From contig SFIR01000011.1 of the NCBI GenBank assembly GCA_004556165.1, positions 1 to 61,880 on the forward strand: a DNA stretch of 61,880 nt. Direction: 5' to 3'. The position numbers and the translations under genes were made by a program. The stretch comes from Clostridiales bacterium. Its GTDB lineage: Bacteria; Bacillota; Clostridia; Christensenellales; CAG-138. Shown here one piece after another: positions 24,885-33,430 of this stretch (within the stretch, counting starts at the first letter, position 1; the number at the start of each line of letters is the position of its first letter). Under the pieces are notes generated by a model. The model did not search any database, had not been told where the DNA came from, and saw nothing but the letters and a program-made list of their open reading frames with translations.

Positions 24885-25295
24885 ATGAAACATCTTAAAA
24901 CTGAAAAAAACAATTCTTCATCCTCGCTTCCAAAGGGGCTGATGGTCTGCGTCACCGGTCAGCGCACCTGTGAGCGGCTTGTACTGCACGGAGCGAACAG
25001 GCTCAATCCGAATGAGAAGCTCTATGTCGTCCACTGCGTGCGCGAGGGCAAGCATTTTCTCGGCTCCGAGGATGAAGCGGACGCGATAAACTACCTTTAT
25101 AATGTATCAAAGTCGGTCGGAGCCGACCTTACCATTCTCCGTGAGAATGATGTCATTGATGCTCTCGTTACCTTTGCCGAGGAGCACAATATTGAGACCA
25201 TCGTTCTCGGCGCTTCGCCCAAGGTGGGGAAGGACAGCTTTACCAACCGCTTTGCTTCACGGCTTCCGAGCGTCGAATTCGACGTTGTAGGCTGA
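24885..25295 (+). CDS. Universal-stress-protein-like nucleotide-binding protein
   Basis: A 136-residue protein with an USP/KdpD-type alpha/beta fold: LMVCVTGQRTCERLVLHGA, LYVVHCVREG, ADLTILRENDVIDALVTFAE and IETIVLGASPKVGKDSF. The last motif resembles the G-x-ASP nucleotide loop of the USP domain of KdpD. It probably binds ATP or a signal nucleotide; no partner is evident. It follows the LOG gene by about 30 bp. Confidence 0.7.
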   Translation: MKHLKTEKNNSSSSLPKGLMVCVTGQRTCERLVLHGANRLNPNEKLYVVHCVREGKHFLGSEDEADAINYLYNVSKSVGADLTILRENDVIDALVTFAEEHNIETIVLGASPKVGKDSFTNRFASRLPSVEFDVVG

Positions 25296-25325
25296 TAAAC
25301 TATCAATAATCGAAAGGATATTTAT

Positions 25326-25631
25326 ATGGAACTGGATCTTACAGGAGCAAAAGAATACATCACCGAAAAATACCGCAATGCAGGCGATTTCGATTTCGTA
25401 CCCGATGATGACCTTTCCTCCATGCTCGAGCTTTTGATAAAGCTCGATGACGAATACCTGAAGGAGATCGACGATGATTTCTACGACGAGGAGGTCGTCT
25501 ACGAGCGTTTCCTCAATGCCCTCAATAAGTCCTTTGATAAGTATAAAACCTATAATATGCGCTTTGCCGATGATTATATGGACTATATGGAGCAGTATCT
25601 TGCCTCAATTGACGCTATCGACTGGGAGTGA
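25326..25631 (+). CDS. Small acidic protein, unknown function
   Basis: A 101-residue, very acidic protein (LDLTGAKEYITEKYRNAGDF, then VPDDDLSSMLELLIKLDDEY) rich in Asp, Glu and Tyr, with no Cys and no membrane segment. It is predicted to be mainly helical. GAAAGGATATTTAT precedes the ATG. It is the third gene after LOG and the USP-like protein and its stop lies inside the first unit of a tandem repeat. No family was recognised. Confidence 0.65.
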   Translation: MELDLTGAKEYITEKYRNAGDFDFVPDDDLSSMLELLIKLDDEYLKEIDDDFYDEEVVYERFLNALNKSFDKYKTYNMRFADDYMDYMEQYLASIDAIDWE

Positions 25632-25911
25632 TTTAAGCTAAAGTGAGGTTACTGGGGCAATTGTGCTTTCCCGTTCTCCCGTTCCTTAATTATAAGTGGT
25701 GTCTTAAGCTAAAGTGAGGTTACGGGGGCAATCGGGCTTTCCCGTTCTCCTGTTCCTTTGTTATTAGGCGTGATTTAAGCTAAAGCGCAGCTACGGGGGC
25801 AATCGGGCTTTCCCGTTCTCCTGTTCCTTTGTTATAAGGCGTGATTTAAGCTAAAGTGAAGCTACGGGGGCAATCGGGCTTTCCCGTTATCTTTGTTATT
25901 TCCGATTATAT
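25628..25911. repeat. Four tandem copies of a 71-bp noncoding repeat
   Basis: Units begin at 25628, 25699, 25770 and 25841, so the period is exactly 71 bp. Each opens with a GTGATTTAAGCTAAAG-like block and contains ACGGGGGCAATCGGGCTTTC followed by CCGTTCTCC; units 2 and 3 are nearly identical. CGGG-CTTT-CCCG inside the unit can form a small hairpin. No reading frame runs through. The remainder of the gap, 25912-26100, shows nothing that I can support. Confidence 0.9.
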
Positions 25912-26103
25912 GGAATTAAACTGTCTGTTTCTGCTGTTTTGATATGCGATTTTTTATCCTGCGTTATTGCTGCCGGCATTTACCGCTTTGGCAGGCAGGA
26001 AAGCTGAAGGTTACATTTTCACTCGTTTCCAAATATTATTTATTGAGTGCCGCAGGCATCGTTCCTCTTTGCCTTTTTTAAGGAATTATAGCGAATTTTG
26101 GTG

Positions 26104-26132
26104 TTGCTTTTTCACAGAAACCTTGCTATAAT
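26104..26132 (+). promoter_or_regulatory. Promoter for the LRR protein
   Basis: TTGCTT (26104-26109) and TATAAT (26127-26132) with 17-bp spacing, about 70 bp upstream of the gene start. Confidence 0.65.
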
Positions 26133-26205
26133 AGTACCTCGCGATTGGATACCTTTCGCAAATGCAAAAAAATAGCGTAATTACCTATAAAAGGAGAAAT
26201 ACAAA

Positions 26206-27315
26206 TTGGAAAATAATAATAAAACTAAAAAGGAGCTTGATTCCAAGAAGCTGATGCTTATTATCATCGCGTCGCTTGCGTTGATAATAATTGTCCTGCT
26301 TGTTGTGCTCATAATCAAGTCGGGCTCGAAGCAGCCCGTTGTGAATAACGATGCGACGCCCGAGCCTACGCTCAGTGCCGAGCCGACCGATATTCCGATA
26401 TTTACGGGAGTACCTGTCACCCCAACGCCGATACCGTCCGATTTCCCGACGGATTATCCTTCCGATATGCCGACTGAGGGAATCACCGATGATCCCGCTT
26501 CGGAGGAGCCGTATTTGTCTCCTTCTCCCGAAGAGACTTTTACTCCCGACCCGTCCCTGACGGCTGAAGCCACTGTCGTACCGGATCCGACCGTTGGACC
26601 GACGGAAGAAGCCACGCTGACGCCGCCGCCCACCGATATCCCCACCGAGGATCCCGATCCCGTTGTTACCTTTAATGACAGCGTTTTCGAAGCTGCTTTC
26701 AGAGCGATGTACGGCCTTGAGGGCAAAACAATCAGGTATTCAAAACTGCTTGAATATGAGGATCTCTGTCTTTCCGGGTGCGGTCTTACCGATATTTCGG
26801 ATATTATGAAGTTTGAGAACCTTGTATATGTCGATCTCGGAGATAATCCCGAGCTTTCGGATATAAAGCCGCTTTCCGTTCTTTCAAAGCTTTCCACGGT
26901 TATTCTCTACTATACCGATGTATCCGACATAAGTCCCCTTGCTTCGCTTTCCAAGCTTCAAAGGCTGGATCTTGACGGCTGTAAAGTCAGCAATCCGGCT
27001 CCGCTTTCGATGCTTGTCCTTCTTGAGGATTTACATCTCGGAAGCAACAGCATTACCGATATAACCTCCCTTGCGAGGCTTGTCCGCCTTACATCCCTTG
27101 AGCTTCAGGGGAATGGGATTACCGATGTCAGCGCTCTTTCGGGCCTGACCGCTCTCAAGCGTCTCAACCTCACCGATAACATGGTTGTCAACGTTTATAA
27201 TGAGCTTTCACCCCTCATCGAGCTGGAGGTACTGTATCTCTCCGGCAACCCCATTGCCGCAGGCGAAGTGGATCTTCTCCGCTATGCGCTCTCCGGCTGC
27301 GAGATAGTTTTTTAA
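26206..27315 (+). CDS. Membrane-anchored leucine-rich repeat protein
   Basis: A 369-residue protein with an N-terminal membrane anchor (LMLIIIASLALIIIVLLVVL, about 16-35), a long Pro/Thr/Asp/Glu-rich spacer (about 45-160), and an internalin-like LRR domain of about six 20-22 residue units such as LTDISDIMKFENLVYVDLGD and ITDVSALSGLTALKRLNLTD. It should be exposed outside the cell, on a stalk, as a binding protein. It uses a TTG start, supported by AAGGAGA at a normal spacing and the absence of a better codon. Confidence 0.85.
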   Translation: MENNNKTKKELDSKKLMLIIIASLALIIIVLLVVLIIKSGSKQPVVNNDATPEPTLSAEPTDIPIFTGVPVTPTPIPSDFPTDYPSDMPTEGITDDPASEEPYLSPSPEETFTPDPSLTAEATVVPDPTVGPTEEATLTPPPTDIPTEDPDPVVTFNDSVFEAAFRAMYGLEGKTIRYSKLLEYEDLCLSGCGLTDISDIMKFENLVYVDLGDNPELSDIKPLSVLSKLSTVILYYTDVSDISPLASLSKLQRLDLDGCKVSNPAPLSMLVLLEDLHLGSNSITDITSLARLVRLTSLELQGNGITDVSALSGLTALKRLNLTDNMVVNVYNELSPLIELEVLYLSGNPIAAGEVDLLRYALSGCEIVF

Positions 27316-27465
27316 GGAAAAGCGAAGTTTTTTCGGATAATTTGAGTATGCAGTGAGCAGCTCGCTCCCTCTTTCGCTCCATCATTTTATCCCTGTTATC
27401 TCCGCTTTCCGTAAAAATTCCGTGCTTTAATACTATTTTCTCCACACCCCGGCATAGCTTTTACC

Positions 27466-28050
27466 ATGTTGGGGTATTTTTTTGTAATCATGATTTCTGT
27501 CGGCATGCTCTTCTGCATCATGAACGGCACTGCCGATCTTGCGCTCGGGTACATGCTCGAAGGCGCAGATTCCGCATTGGAGCTCATGCTCGGGCTTGGC
27601 GGCTCGTACATCCTCTGGCTCGGAATAATGAAGGTTGCCGAGCGTGCAGGGCTTGTTACCGCTCTGTCTCGGAGAATGGAAAAGCCGCTTAGGCTGCTCA
27701 TGCCGAATGTCGGCTCCGCCGCTGCGCCCATAACTCTGAACCTTGCCGCAAATTTCTTCGGTCTCGGCAACGCCGCGACCCCCTTCGGCATAGAAGCCAT
27801 GAAGGAGCTTACCAAAAATAGGGGAGAGAGAAGCAGCATCGCCTCCAACGATGTCTGCATGTTCCTTGCGCTCAATTCCTCCTGCATCCAGCTTATCCCA
27901 ACCTCCGTAATCGCAATCCGCACCGCCTGCGGCTCGTCAAATCCCTCATCAATCATTCTGCCGACCTTGATTTCTTCAATACTTTCTTCAATTTTAACAA
28001 TTATTTTATGTAAACTATGCGGAAGGCTTTCACACGATGAAATGGGTTGA
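27466..28050 (+). CDS. spmA: Spore maturation protein A
   Basis: A 194-residue membrane protein with the nucleoside-recognition-like motif WLGIMKVAERAGLV and LMPNVGSAAAPITLNLAANF, the standard pattern of SpmA. SpmA and SpmB are needed for core dehydration in spores of Bacillus and Clostridium. Its C-terminal part overlaps the start of spmB by 14 bp. No good ribosome binding site is visible before 27466, but the alignment of the first residues with the family supports this start. Confidence 0.9.
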   Translation: MLGYFFVIMISVGMLFCIMNGTADLALGYMLEGADSALELMLGLGGSYILWLGIMKVAERAGLVTALSRRMEKPLRLLMPNVGSAAAPITLNLAANFFGLGNAATPFGIEAMKELTKNRGERSSIASNDVCMFLALNSSCIQLIPTSVIAIRTACGSSNPSSIILPTLISSILSSILTIILCKLCGRLSHDEMG

Positions 28051-28549
28051 TATCGTACTTCTTGCTTTGATTGCCGGAGTGTTCGTCTATGCGCTTATTA
28101 AAAGGGTCAATCCCTATGAGGCGTTTACCGAGGGTGCGGCGGAAGCCGTTCCGACTATTTTGCGGGTTCTCCCGAGTCTCGGAGCGATGCTTGCGGCCAT
28201 CAGCCTTTTCAGGCATTCGGGCGCTATGGATGCGTTGAGCGGTCTGCTCGCGCCCGTCCTGAACCGTATCGGAATTCCGACCGAGCTTGTGACGCTGACC
28301 GTACTCCGTCCTTTCTCCGGCAGTGCGAGCCTTGCGCTTCTTCGTGATACGCTCACGACCTACGGCGCGGACAGCTTTGTGGGCCGTGCCGCATCCACTC
28401 TCGTCGGTTCTTCAGAGACAATATTCTATACGCTTGCGGTCTATTGCGGTTCTGTCGGCATAAGAAAGGCAAGATATGCTTTTCCCGTTTCGATTATCTG
28501 CGGTCTTTTCGGCTGTATAATGTCAATTCTGCTCGTAAAGCTGATTTAG
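28037..28549 (+). CDS. spmB: Spore maturation protein B
   Basis: A 170-residue membrane protein with AALIAGVFVYALIKRVNPYEAF-like VFVYALIKRVNPYEAF, FRHSGAMDALSGLLAPVLNR and RPFSGSASLALLRDTL, the features of SpmB. It works with SpmA in the membrane. The overlap with spmA shows translational coupling. Confidence 0.92.
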   Translation: MKWVDIVLLALIAGVFVYALIKRVNPYEAFTEGAAEAVPTILRVLPSLGAMLAAISLFRHSGAMDALSGLLAPVLNRIGIPTELVTLTVLRPFSGSASLALLRDTLTTYGADSFVGRAASTLVGSSETIFYTLAVYCGSVGIRKARYAFPVSIICGLFGCIMSILLVKLI

Positions 28550-28551
28550 GC

Positions 28552-28579
28552 TTGATTTTTAATCCTGTTCTGCTATAAT
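28552..28579 (+). promoter_or_regulatory. Promoter for comB
   Basis: TTGATT (28552-28557) and TATAAT (28574-28579), spaced by 16 bp, begin right after the spmB stop. Confidence 0.65.
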
Positions 28580-28628
28580 TTAATAAGCAAGTTTGAATCG
28601 AATAGAACATACACGGGAGAAAAACAAA

Positions 28629-29375
28629 ATGCTTGTTGATGTTATTGATTTCAGGCCGGATCTGCCGCTTGAGAAAACCCTCGGCAAAAATGTTGCCGTT
28701 ATAGATGTTCTTCGCTGTACGAGCTGCATCGCCGCCGCATTTTCTAACGGCGCGGAGCGTGTAGTCGTATTTGAGGGAGTTGAGGAGGCAAGGGCTTATG
28801 CGAATTCACTCGGGCGAGCGAATACCGTTCTCGGCGGCGAACGAAAAGGGCTGCCCCTTGAAGGCTTTGATGTCGGGAATTCGCCCCTCGAGTATACTAA
28901 GGAGCGCGTTCAGGGCAGGATTTGCGTTATGTCTACCTCCAATGGCTCAAAATGCCTGACGGGCATAAAGGGTGCAGTCAGGATATTTGCTTCATCACTC
29001 ATTAATCATCTTTCCGTATTCTCTGCGCTTCTTGATGCCGCGGGCGATGTGACTGTCATCTGCTCCGGTACGGGCGGAAATACGAGCGCCGATGATGTTA
29101 TTGCTGCCGGTGCGCTCGTTTCCGATTTTTATGATCGGTCATGCGGCTGTGAATTCACCGATTCGGCTCTGATAGCAAAATCCGTCTATGATGATTGGAA
29201 ACAAGGGCGTTTCGATCTCACCGCAACCAAGCACTGCAAGTATCTTATGTCCCTCGGGGAAGCATACCGTAATGACGTCCTATACTGCATGACGGAGAAT
29301 ACCTGCCCGGTCGTTCCGCTCTGCTGCGGCACAACCGAGGATGGCAGGGGGCTTATACTCATCAATAACCGCTGA
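28629..29375 (+). CDS. comB: 2-phosphosulfolactate phosphatase family protein
   Basis: A 248-residue protein with VAVIDVLRCTSCIAAAFSNG, VLGGERKGLPLEGFDVGNSP, and VMSTSNGSKCL, all ComB motifs. ComB removes phosphate from 2-phosphosulfolactate to give sulfolactate, a step of coenzyme M synthesis in archaea. In bacteria, sulfolactate is known from Bacillus spores, and here the gene follows spmAB; that points to a spore role, as an inference. The ATG at 28629 follows GGGAGAAA. It has its own promoter. Confidence 0.85.
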   Translation: MLVDVIDFRPDLPLEKTLGKNVAVIDVLRCTSCIAAAFSNGAERVVVFEGVEEARAYANSLGRANTVLGGERKGLPLEGFDVGNSPLEYTKERVQGRICVMSTSNGSKCLTGIKGAVRIFASSLINHLSVFSALLDAAGDVTVICSGTGGNTSADDVIAAGALVSDFYDRSCGCEFTDSALIAKSVYDDWKQGRFDLTATKHCKYLMSLGEAYRNDVLYCMTENTCPVVPLCCGTTEDGRGLILINNR

Positions 29376-29391
29376 TTACCGATTTACCGAT

Positions 29392-29407
29392 TGTTTCACG
29401 GGAAACA
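29392..29407. promoter_or_regulatory. parS site 2
   Basis: TGTTTCACGGGAAACA, 15 of 16 positions of the ParB-binding consensus, just upstream of parA. Confidence 0.85.
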
Positions 29408-29422
29408 TTTTCGATGCAGGAT

Positions 29423-29438
29423 TGTTTCCCGTGAAACA
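29423..29438. promoter_or_regulatory. parS site 3
   Basis: TGTTTCCCGTGAAACA, 15 of 16 positions of the consensus, 31 bp after the previous site. Confidence 0.85.
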
Positions 29439-29464
29439 ATTTTTTATGTTTTTTGAATCAAATT

Positions 29465-29480
29465 TGTTTCCCGTGAAACA
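29465..29480. promoter_or_regulatory. parS site 4
   Basis: TGTTTCCCGTGAAACA, identical to site 3, 30 bp before the -10 box at 29511-29516, so ParB binding here could also control parAB. Confidence 0.85.
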
Positions 29481-29510
29481 ATTTCGCTTTTCAAATAGAA
29501 TTTTATAGTG

Positions 29511-29516
29511 TATAAT
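29511..29516 (+). promoter_or_regulatory. -10 box of parA
   Basis: TATAAT, 52 bp before the parA ATG and just after parS site 4. The -35 region (near TTTTCA) is weak. Confidence 0.5.
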
Positions 29517-29567
29517 TGATATGTGAATCGGTTTGATCCCTCAGAATTACGAAAGAGAGCGAATAAT

Positions 29568-30347
29568 ATGGCAAGAATAATTGCAATAGCGAATCAAAAG
29601 GGCGGAGTCGGCAAGACCACGACAGCCGTCAACCTCGCCGCATGCATCGCGCAGCTCGGCAAAAGGGTGCTGCTTGTCGATATAGACCCACAGGGCAATG
29701 CCACAAGCGGCACGGGCATAAATAAGGAGCAGTGCAAATACAGCGTTTACGATATTCTCATCAATTCCGTAAAGGCGGAATATGTCATTCTCCGCACGAA
29801 AATACCGACCCTTCAGATAATTCCGTCAAGAATTGAGCTGGCAGGCGCAGAGGTTGAGCTTGTGAGCATGATGGCGCGCGAGCAGAAGCTGAAAAATGCC
29901 CTCCGCGCAGTCAGCGAGCTTTACGACTATATCTTTATCGACTGTCCGCCGTCGCTCGGTCTCATCACGCTCAATGCGCTGAATGCCGCCGATACGCTGC
30001 TTGTCCCCATACAGTGCGAGTATTTCGCCCTTGAGGGGCTTTCACAGCTTATGAATACGGTCCGCATCGTGCGGCAGAACCTCAATCCAGAGCTTGAGGT
30101 TGAGGGGGTCGTCATGACGATGTACGATGCGAGGACGAAGCTCTCGGGTCAGGTCGTCGATGAGGTCAAAAAGTTCTTCGGAAATAAGGTATATGATACG
30201 ATAATACCGCGCTCGGTCAGGCTCGGCGAGGCTCCGAGCTTCGGTCTGCCTATCACGCTGTATGATCCTCGCTGCGCAGGCGCAAAGGCGTATAAGAGCC
30301 TTGCGGATGAGGTCGTAAACGGTCACGAAACGGGAAAGGAAGCATAA
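29568..30347 (+). CDS. parA: Chromosome partitioning ATPase ParA (Soj)
   Basis: A 259-residue Walker-type ATPase: ARIIAIANQKGGVGKTTTAV with the deviant Walker A (about 10-18), VDIDPQGNATSG (about 38-50), and YDYIFIDCPPSLGLITLNAL. It forms nucleotide-dependent dimers on DNA and drives ParB-parS complexes apart. The ATG at 29568 has GAAAGAGAG upstream. parB starts one base after its stop; three parS sites precede it. Confidence 0.95.
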   Translation: MARIIAIANQKGGVGKTTTAVNLAACIAQLGKRVLLVDIDPQGNATSGTGINKEQCKYSVYDILINSVKAEYVILRTKIPTLQIIPSRIELAGAEVELVSMMAREQKLKNALRAVSELYDYIFIDCPPSLGLITLNALNAADTLLVPIQCEYFALEGLSQLMNTVRIVRQNLNPELEVEGVVMTMYDARTKLSGQVVDEVKKFFGNKVYDTIIPRSVRLGEAPSFGLPITLYDPRCAGAKAYKSLADEVVNGHETGKEA

Positions 30348-30348
30348 A

Positions 30349-31191
30349 ATGGCACTCGGTAAAGGTCTCGGCGCACTCCTGGGCGGTTATACGCCGGAGG
30401 AAAACAGCGTAAACACAATCTCTATCTACCTTATAGATAATAATTCCGAGCAGCCCAGAAGGGAATTTGATGATAGAAAGCTTAGTGAGCTCGCGGCAAG
30501 CATACGCGAACACGGCATAGTTCAGCCCATCATCGTCAAAAAAACGGGCGAAAGGTACAGGATAATAGCAGGAGAACGCCGTTTCCGTGCGGCGAAAATG
30601 GCGGGGCTCAACGAGGTGCCGGCAATAATCCGCGATATGAACGAGCAGGAGATGGGGGAGATTGCCCTTATCGAGAACCTGCAAAGGGTCGATCTGAACC
30701 CGATGGAGGAAGCTGCGGCGATAAAGAAGCTGATGGTCGAATATGACCTCACTCAGGAGGAGATAGCAAAGAAGCTCGGAAAAAGCCGCCCTGCGGTCGC
30801 AAACAGCGTTCGCCTTTTGGCGCTTCCGGAGGAGATTCAGGGGCTTTTGCGCGAGGGTAAGCTCTCAAGCGGCCACGCAAGGATAATTTCCTCGCTCCGT
30901 GATGAAAAAATGATGCTTTCGCTTGCACGGGAAGCCGCCGAAAAGGGCTGTTCGGTGCGCGAGACAGAGCGGCTGGCTGCCGCAATGCTCGAAGAAGCGG
31001 ATAAGGAGAAGCCGGTAAGAAAAAAGGCGCAGAAGCTGAGCAGCGAAATGCTCGATGCTCAGCAAAGGCTGACCGAGCGATTCGGCACAAAGGTAAGCTT
31101 TAACGGCGATGAGGAAAAGGGAAAAATAGTCATCGAGTACTTCTCAAAAGAGGAGCTGATGAATATTTACGATATGATGATGGAGAATTAG
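30349..31191 (+). CDS. parB: Chromosome partitioning protein ParB
   Basis: A 280-residue protein with the N-terminal Arg-rich-like ALGKGLGALLGG box, LAASIREHGIVQPIIVK, the CTP-binding GERRFR motif (75-80), ENLQRVDLNPMEEA and the helix-turn-helix LTQEEIAKKLGKSRPAVANS (about 146-165) that reads parS. It is a CTP-dependent DNA clamp loading at parS and partner of ParA, linked to origin segregation. It is co-transcribed with parA. Confidence 0.95.
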   Translation: MALGKGLGALLGGYTPEENSVNTISIYLIDNNSEQPRREFDDRKLSELAASIREHGIVQPIIVKKTGERYRIIAGERRFRAAKMAGLNEVPAIIRDMNEQEMGEIALIENLQRVDLNPMEEAAAIKKLMVEYDLTQEEIAKKLGKSRPAVANSVRLLALPEEIQGLLREGKLSSGHARIISSLRDEKMMLSLAREAAEKGCSVRETERLAAAMLEEADKEKPVRKKAQKLSSEMLDAQQRLTERFGTKVSFNGDEEKGKIVIEYFSKEELMNIYDMMMEN

Positions 31192-31192
31192 T

Positions 31193-32080
31193 ATGTATCT
31201 GACCGACGGTTGGCAGGACTATGAGATAATTGATGCAGGAAACGGCGAAAAGTTAGAGCGTTGGGGGGACGTGGTGCTGCTGCGCCCCGATCCGCAGGCG
31301 ATATGGCCGATGAAACAGGCGGAGCATGTCGATGCGCACTATATCCGTTCGTCCTCGGGCGGCGGAGCATGGTCTTTTAACAGAAGGCTGCCCGAAAGCT
31401 GGACTATCGCATATAGGGATTTGAAGTTTATCGTCCGCCCCACGGGCTTTAAGCATACGGGGCTATTCCCCGAACAGGCGGCAAACTGGGATTTCATGCG
31501 GAAATTCGTTGAGAATTACAGGGAAAAAACGGGCAATAAGGCTTTCAGGGTGCTGAACCTGTTTGCATATACCGGCGGAGCAACGGCTGCACTTGCCGCA
31601 GCAGGAGCCGAGGTCGTGCATGTCGATGCCGCAAAGGGCATGGTCGCCTGGGCGAAGGATAATCTTGCCGCTTCGGGCCTTGCCGACAGACCCGTGCGCT
31701 TCATCGTAGATGATGTAATGAAGTTTGTGCAGAGGGAAAAGCGCAGGGGTCATGAATACGAGGGCATTCTCATGGACCCTCCGAGCTACGGCAGGGGGCC
31801 GGACGGCGAGATGTGGCGTATTGAAACGGGGCTTTATCCGCTCGTCAGCGAGTGCATGGATCTTCTGAGCCGCGATGCAGGCTTTTTTATAATCAATTCC
31901 TATACCACGGGGCTTGCGCCCACGGTGCTGAAGGATGTTCTGAAGGTCGCAACGGGCAAAAGAGGAGGGAAAATCGACGCACAGGAGCTTTGTCTCCCCA
32001 TAACTAATAATTCGCTCCTGCTGCCCTGCGGCTGTACCGCCAGATGGTGCAGAGAACCGAACGAAAAGCAGAATAAATAA
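31193..32080 (+). CDS. Class I SAM-dependent rRNA methyltransferase-like protein (RlmI/COG1092-like)
   Basis: A 295-residue protein with a SAM motif LNLFAYTGGATAALAAAGA (about 122-140), an acidic HVDAAKGMVAWAKDN and the motif MDPPSYGRGPDGEMW. This resembles the catalytic half of the RlmI/RlmK group, but the N-terminal PUA domain of RlmI is missing and a divergent 100-residue segment replaces it. The likely target is rRNA. Its start follows the parB stop by one base, so it is in the parAB operon. Confidence 0.75.
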   Translation: MYLTDGWQDYEIIDAGNGEKLERWGDVVLLRPDPQAIWPMKQAEHVDAHYIRSSSGGGAWSFNRRLPESWTIAYRDLKFIVRPTGFKHTGLFPEQAANWDFMRKFVENYREKTGNKAFRVLNLFAYTGGATAALAAAGAEVVHVDAAKGMVAWAKDNLAASGLADRPVRFIVDDVMKFVQREKRRGHEYEGILMDPPSYGRGPDGEMWRIETGLYPLVSECMDLLSRDAGFFIINSYTTGLAPTVLKDVLKVATGKRGGKIDAQELCLPITNNSLLLPCGCTARWCREPNEKQNK

Positions 32081-33430
32081 ATGCTGAAGGTAATTTACGA
32101 GGATAACCACCTACTGGTCTGCGAAAAACCCGTGAATATGCCCGTACAGGCGGATTCATCGGGGGATATGGATCTTTTGACGCTCGCCAAGAGGTATATA
32201 AAGGAGAAATACGATAAGCCCGGAGAGGTCTATCTGGGGCTTGTACACCGTCTTGACCGTCCGGTCGGCGGAGTTATGGTCTTTGCGCGCACGAGCAAGG
32301 CGGCGGCGAGGCTCACCGAGAGCTTCAAAAAGCATACGACCGTCAAAAAGTACGCCGCCTGCGTCATCGGGAATCCGCCCGATTACGCAAGGCTCGAAGG
32401 CTTTCTTGTTCGCGATGAGGAAAGCAATACCGCGCGCACAGCGGATGAAAGCACCCCCGGCGCAAAAAAAGCAAGCCTCGATTTTGCTTGTGTTACAAGG
32501 AAAAACGGGCTTTCCCTGCTGGATGTTTCGCTGCATACGGGAAGGCACCATCAGATAAGGGTACAGCTTTCAAGCGCAGGCTATCCCATCTTCGGGGATC
32601 AGCGCTATAACCCCTCCGCTAAGGTCGGGACGCAGATCGCCCTCTATGCTTACAGCCTGACGATAGAGCACCCAACGCTCAAAACCGAGATGACCTTTAC
32701 CTCAAAGCCATCGGGCGGCGCTTGGGATAATTTCCGCGAGGAAATGTCCGCGCTCTGCTGGGGGATACGCATAAGGTATATGGACGAAAATATCATCATC
32801 GTCAATAAGAAGGCAGGTATTGGCTGCGCGGAAGCCGATGAGGAAGGAGCGAACGAAAATTCCCCGGGTTCGCTTGAAAAGCTGCTCTGCTGCGCGCTTG
32901 AAACGGAAAATATCTACCCGGTTCACAGGCTGGATGTGATGACGAGCGGTCTTGTCATGTACGCAAGGAACGAAAAAGCCGAGCGGGAGCTTGTCGAGCT
33001 GATAAAGAACCGTAAGATAAGGAAATTCTACCATGCCGAAAGCTTCGGTGCTCCAAAGGAACGCGAGGGAAGGCTGAGCCTTTTTGCCGTAAAGGACGGC
33101 GAAAGAGCGAGGGTCAGCGTCTTTGATACCCGTGTCCCCGGCTCGGTCGAAATGATCAGCGATTATAGGCTTATCGGGCGCAGAGGCGCAAGGAGCCTTG
33201 TGGAGGTCGAGCTCGTGACGGGCAGAACGCACCAGATTCGCGCAAGCCTTGCCCATATTGGCTGCCCCATAGTCGGCGACGACAGGTACGGCGACAGAAC
33301 GCTCAATAGACAGAATAAATCGGGGCTGCACCTTGCCGCGGTAAGGATAGAATTCCCGAAGGATATGAAGGTATTAAAGGAGCTTAACGGTAGAATAATC
33401 GAAAACTCCGCAGAATTTGAAGCCGAATGA
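32081..33430 (+). CDS. Double RluA-family pseudouridine synthase (two domains in one chain)
   Basis: A 449-residue protein with two complete RluA catalytic domains. Domain 1 (about 1-225) has HRLDRPVGG with Asp59, GRHHQIRVQL and GDQRY. Domain 2 (about 232-445) has HRLDVMTSG with Asp285, GRTHQIRASL and GDDRYGD. Each has its own catalytic Asp and RNA-binding segment. No S4 domain is present. RluA enzymes turn uridine to pseudouridine in rRNA or tRNA; two domains may serve two sites. It starts directly at the stop of the preceding methyltransferase and overlaps mnmG by ATGA. Confidence 0.88.
   Translation: MLKVIYEDNHLLVCEKPVNMPVQADSSGDMDLLTLAKRYIKEKYDKPGEVYLGLVHRLDRPVGGVMVFARTSKAAARLTESFKKHTTVKKYAACVIGNPPDYARLEGFLVRDEESNTARTADESTPGAKKASLDFACVTRKNGLSLLDVSLHTGRHHQIRVQLSSAGYPIFGDQRYNPSAKVGTQIALYAYSLTIEHPTLKTEMTFTSKPSGGAWDNFREEMSALCWGIRIRYMDENIIIVNKKAGIGCAEADEEGANENSPGSLEKLLCCALETENIYPVHRLDVMTSGLVMYARNEKAERELVELIKNRKIRKFYHAESFGAPKEREGRLSLFAVKDGERARVSVFDTRVPGSVEMISDYRLIGRRGARSLVEVELVTGRTHQIRASLAHIGCPIVGDDRYGDRTLNRQNKSGLHLAAVRIEFPKDMKVLKELNGRIIENSAEFEAE

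Noticed and set aside
25628..25911. The 71-bp repeats as a CRISPR array
   Set aside because: The units are contiguous near-identical copies, with no short repeats separated by unique spacers, and there is no cas gene.
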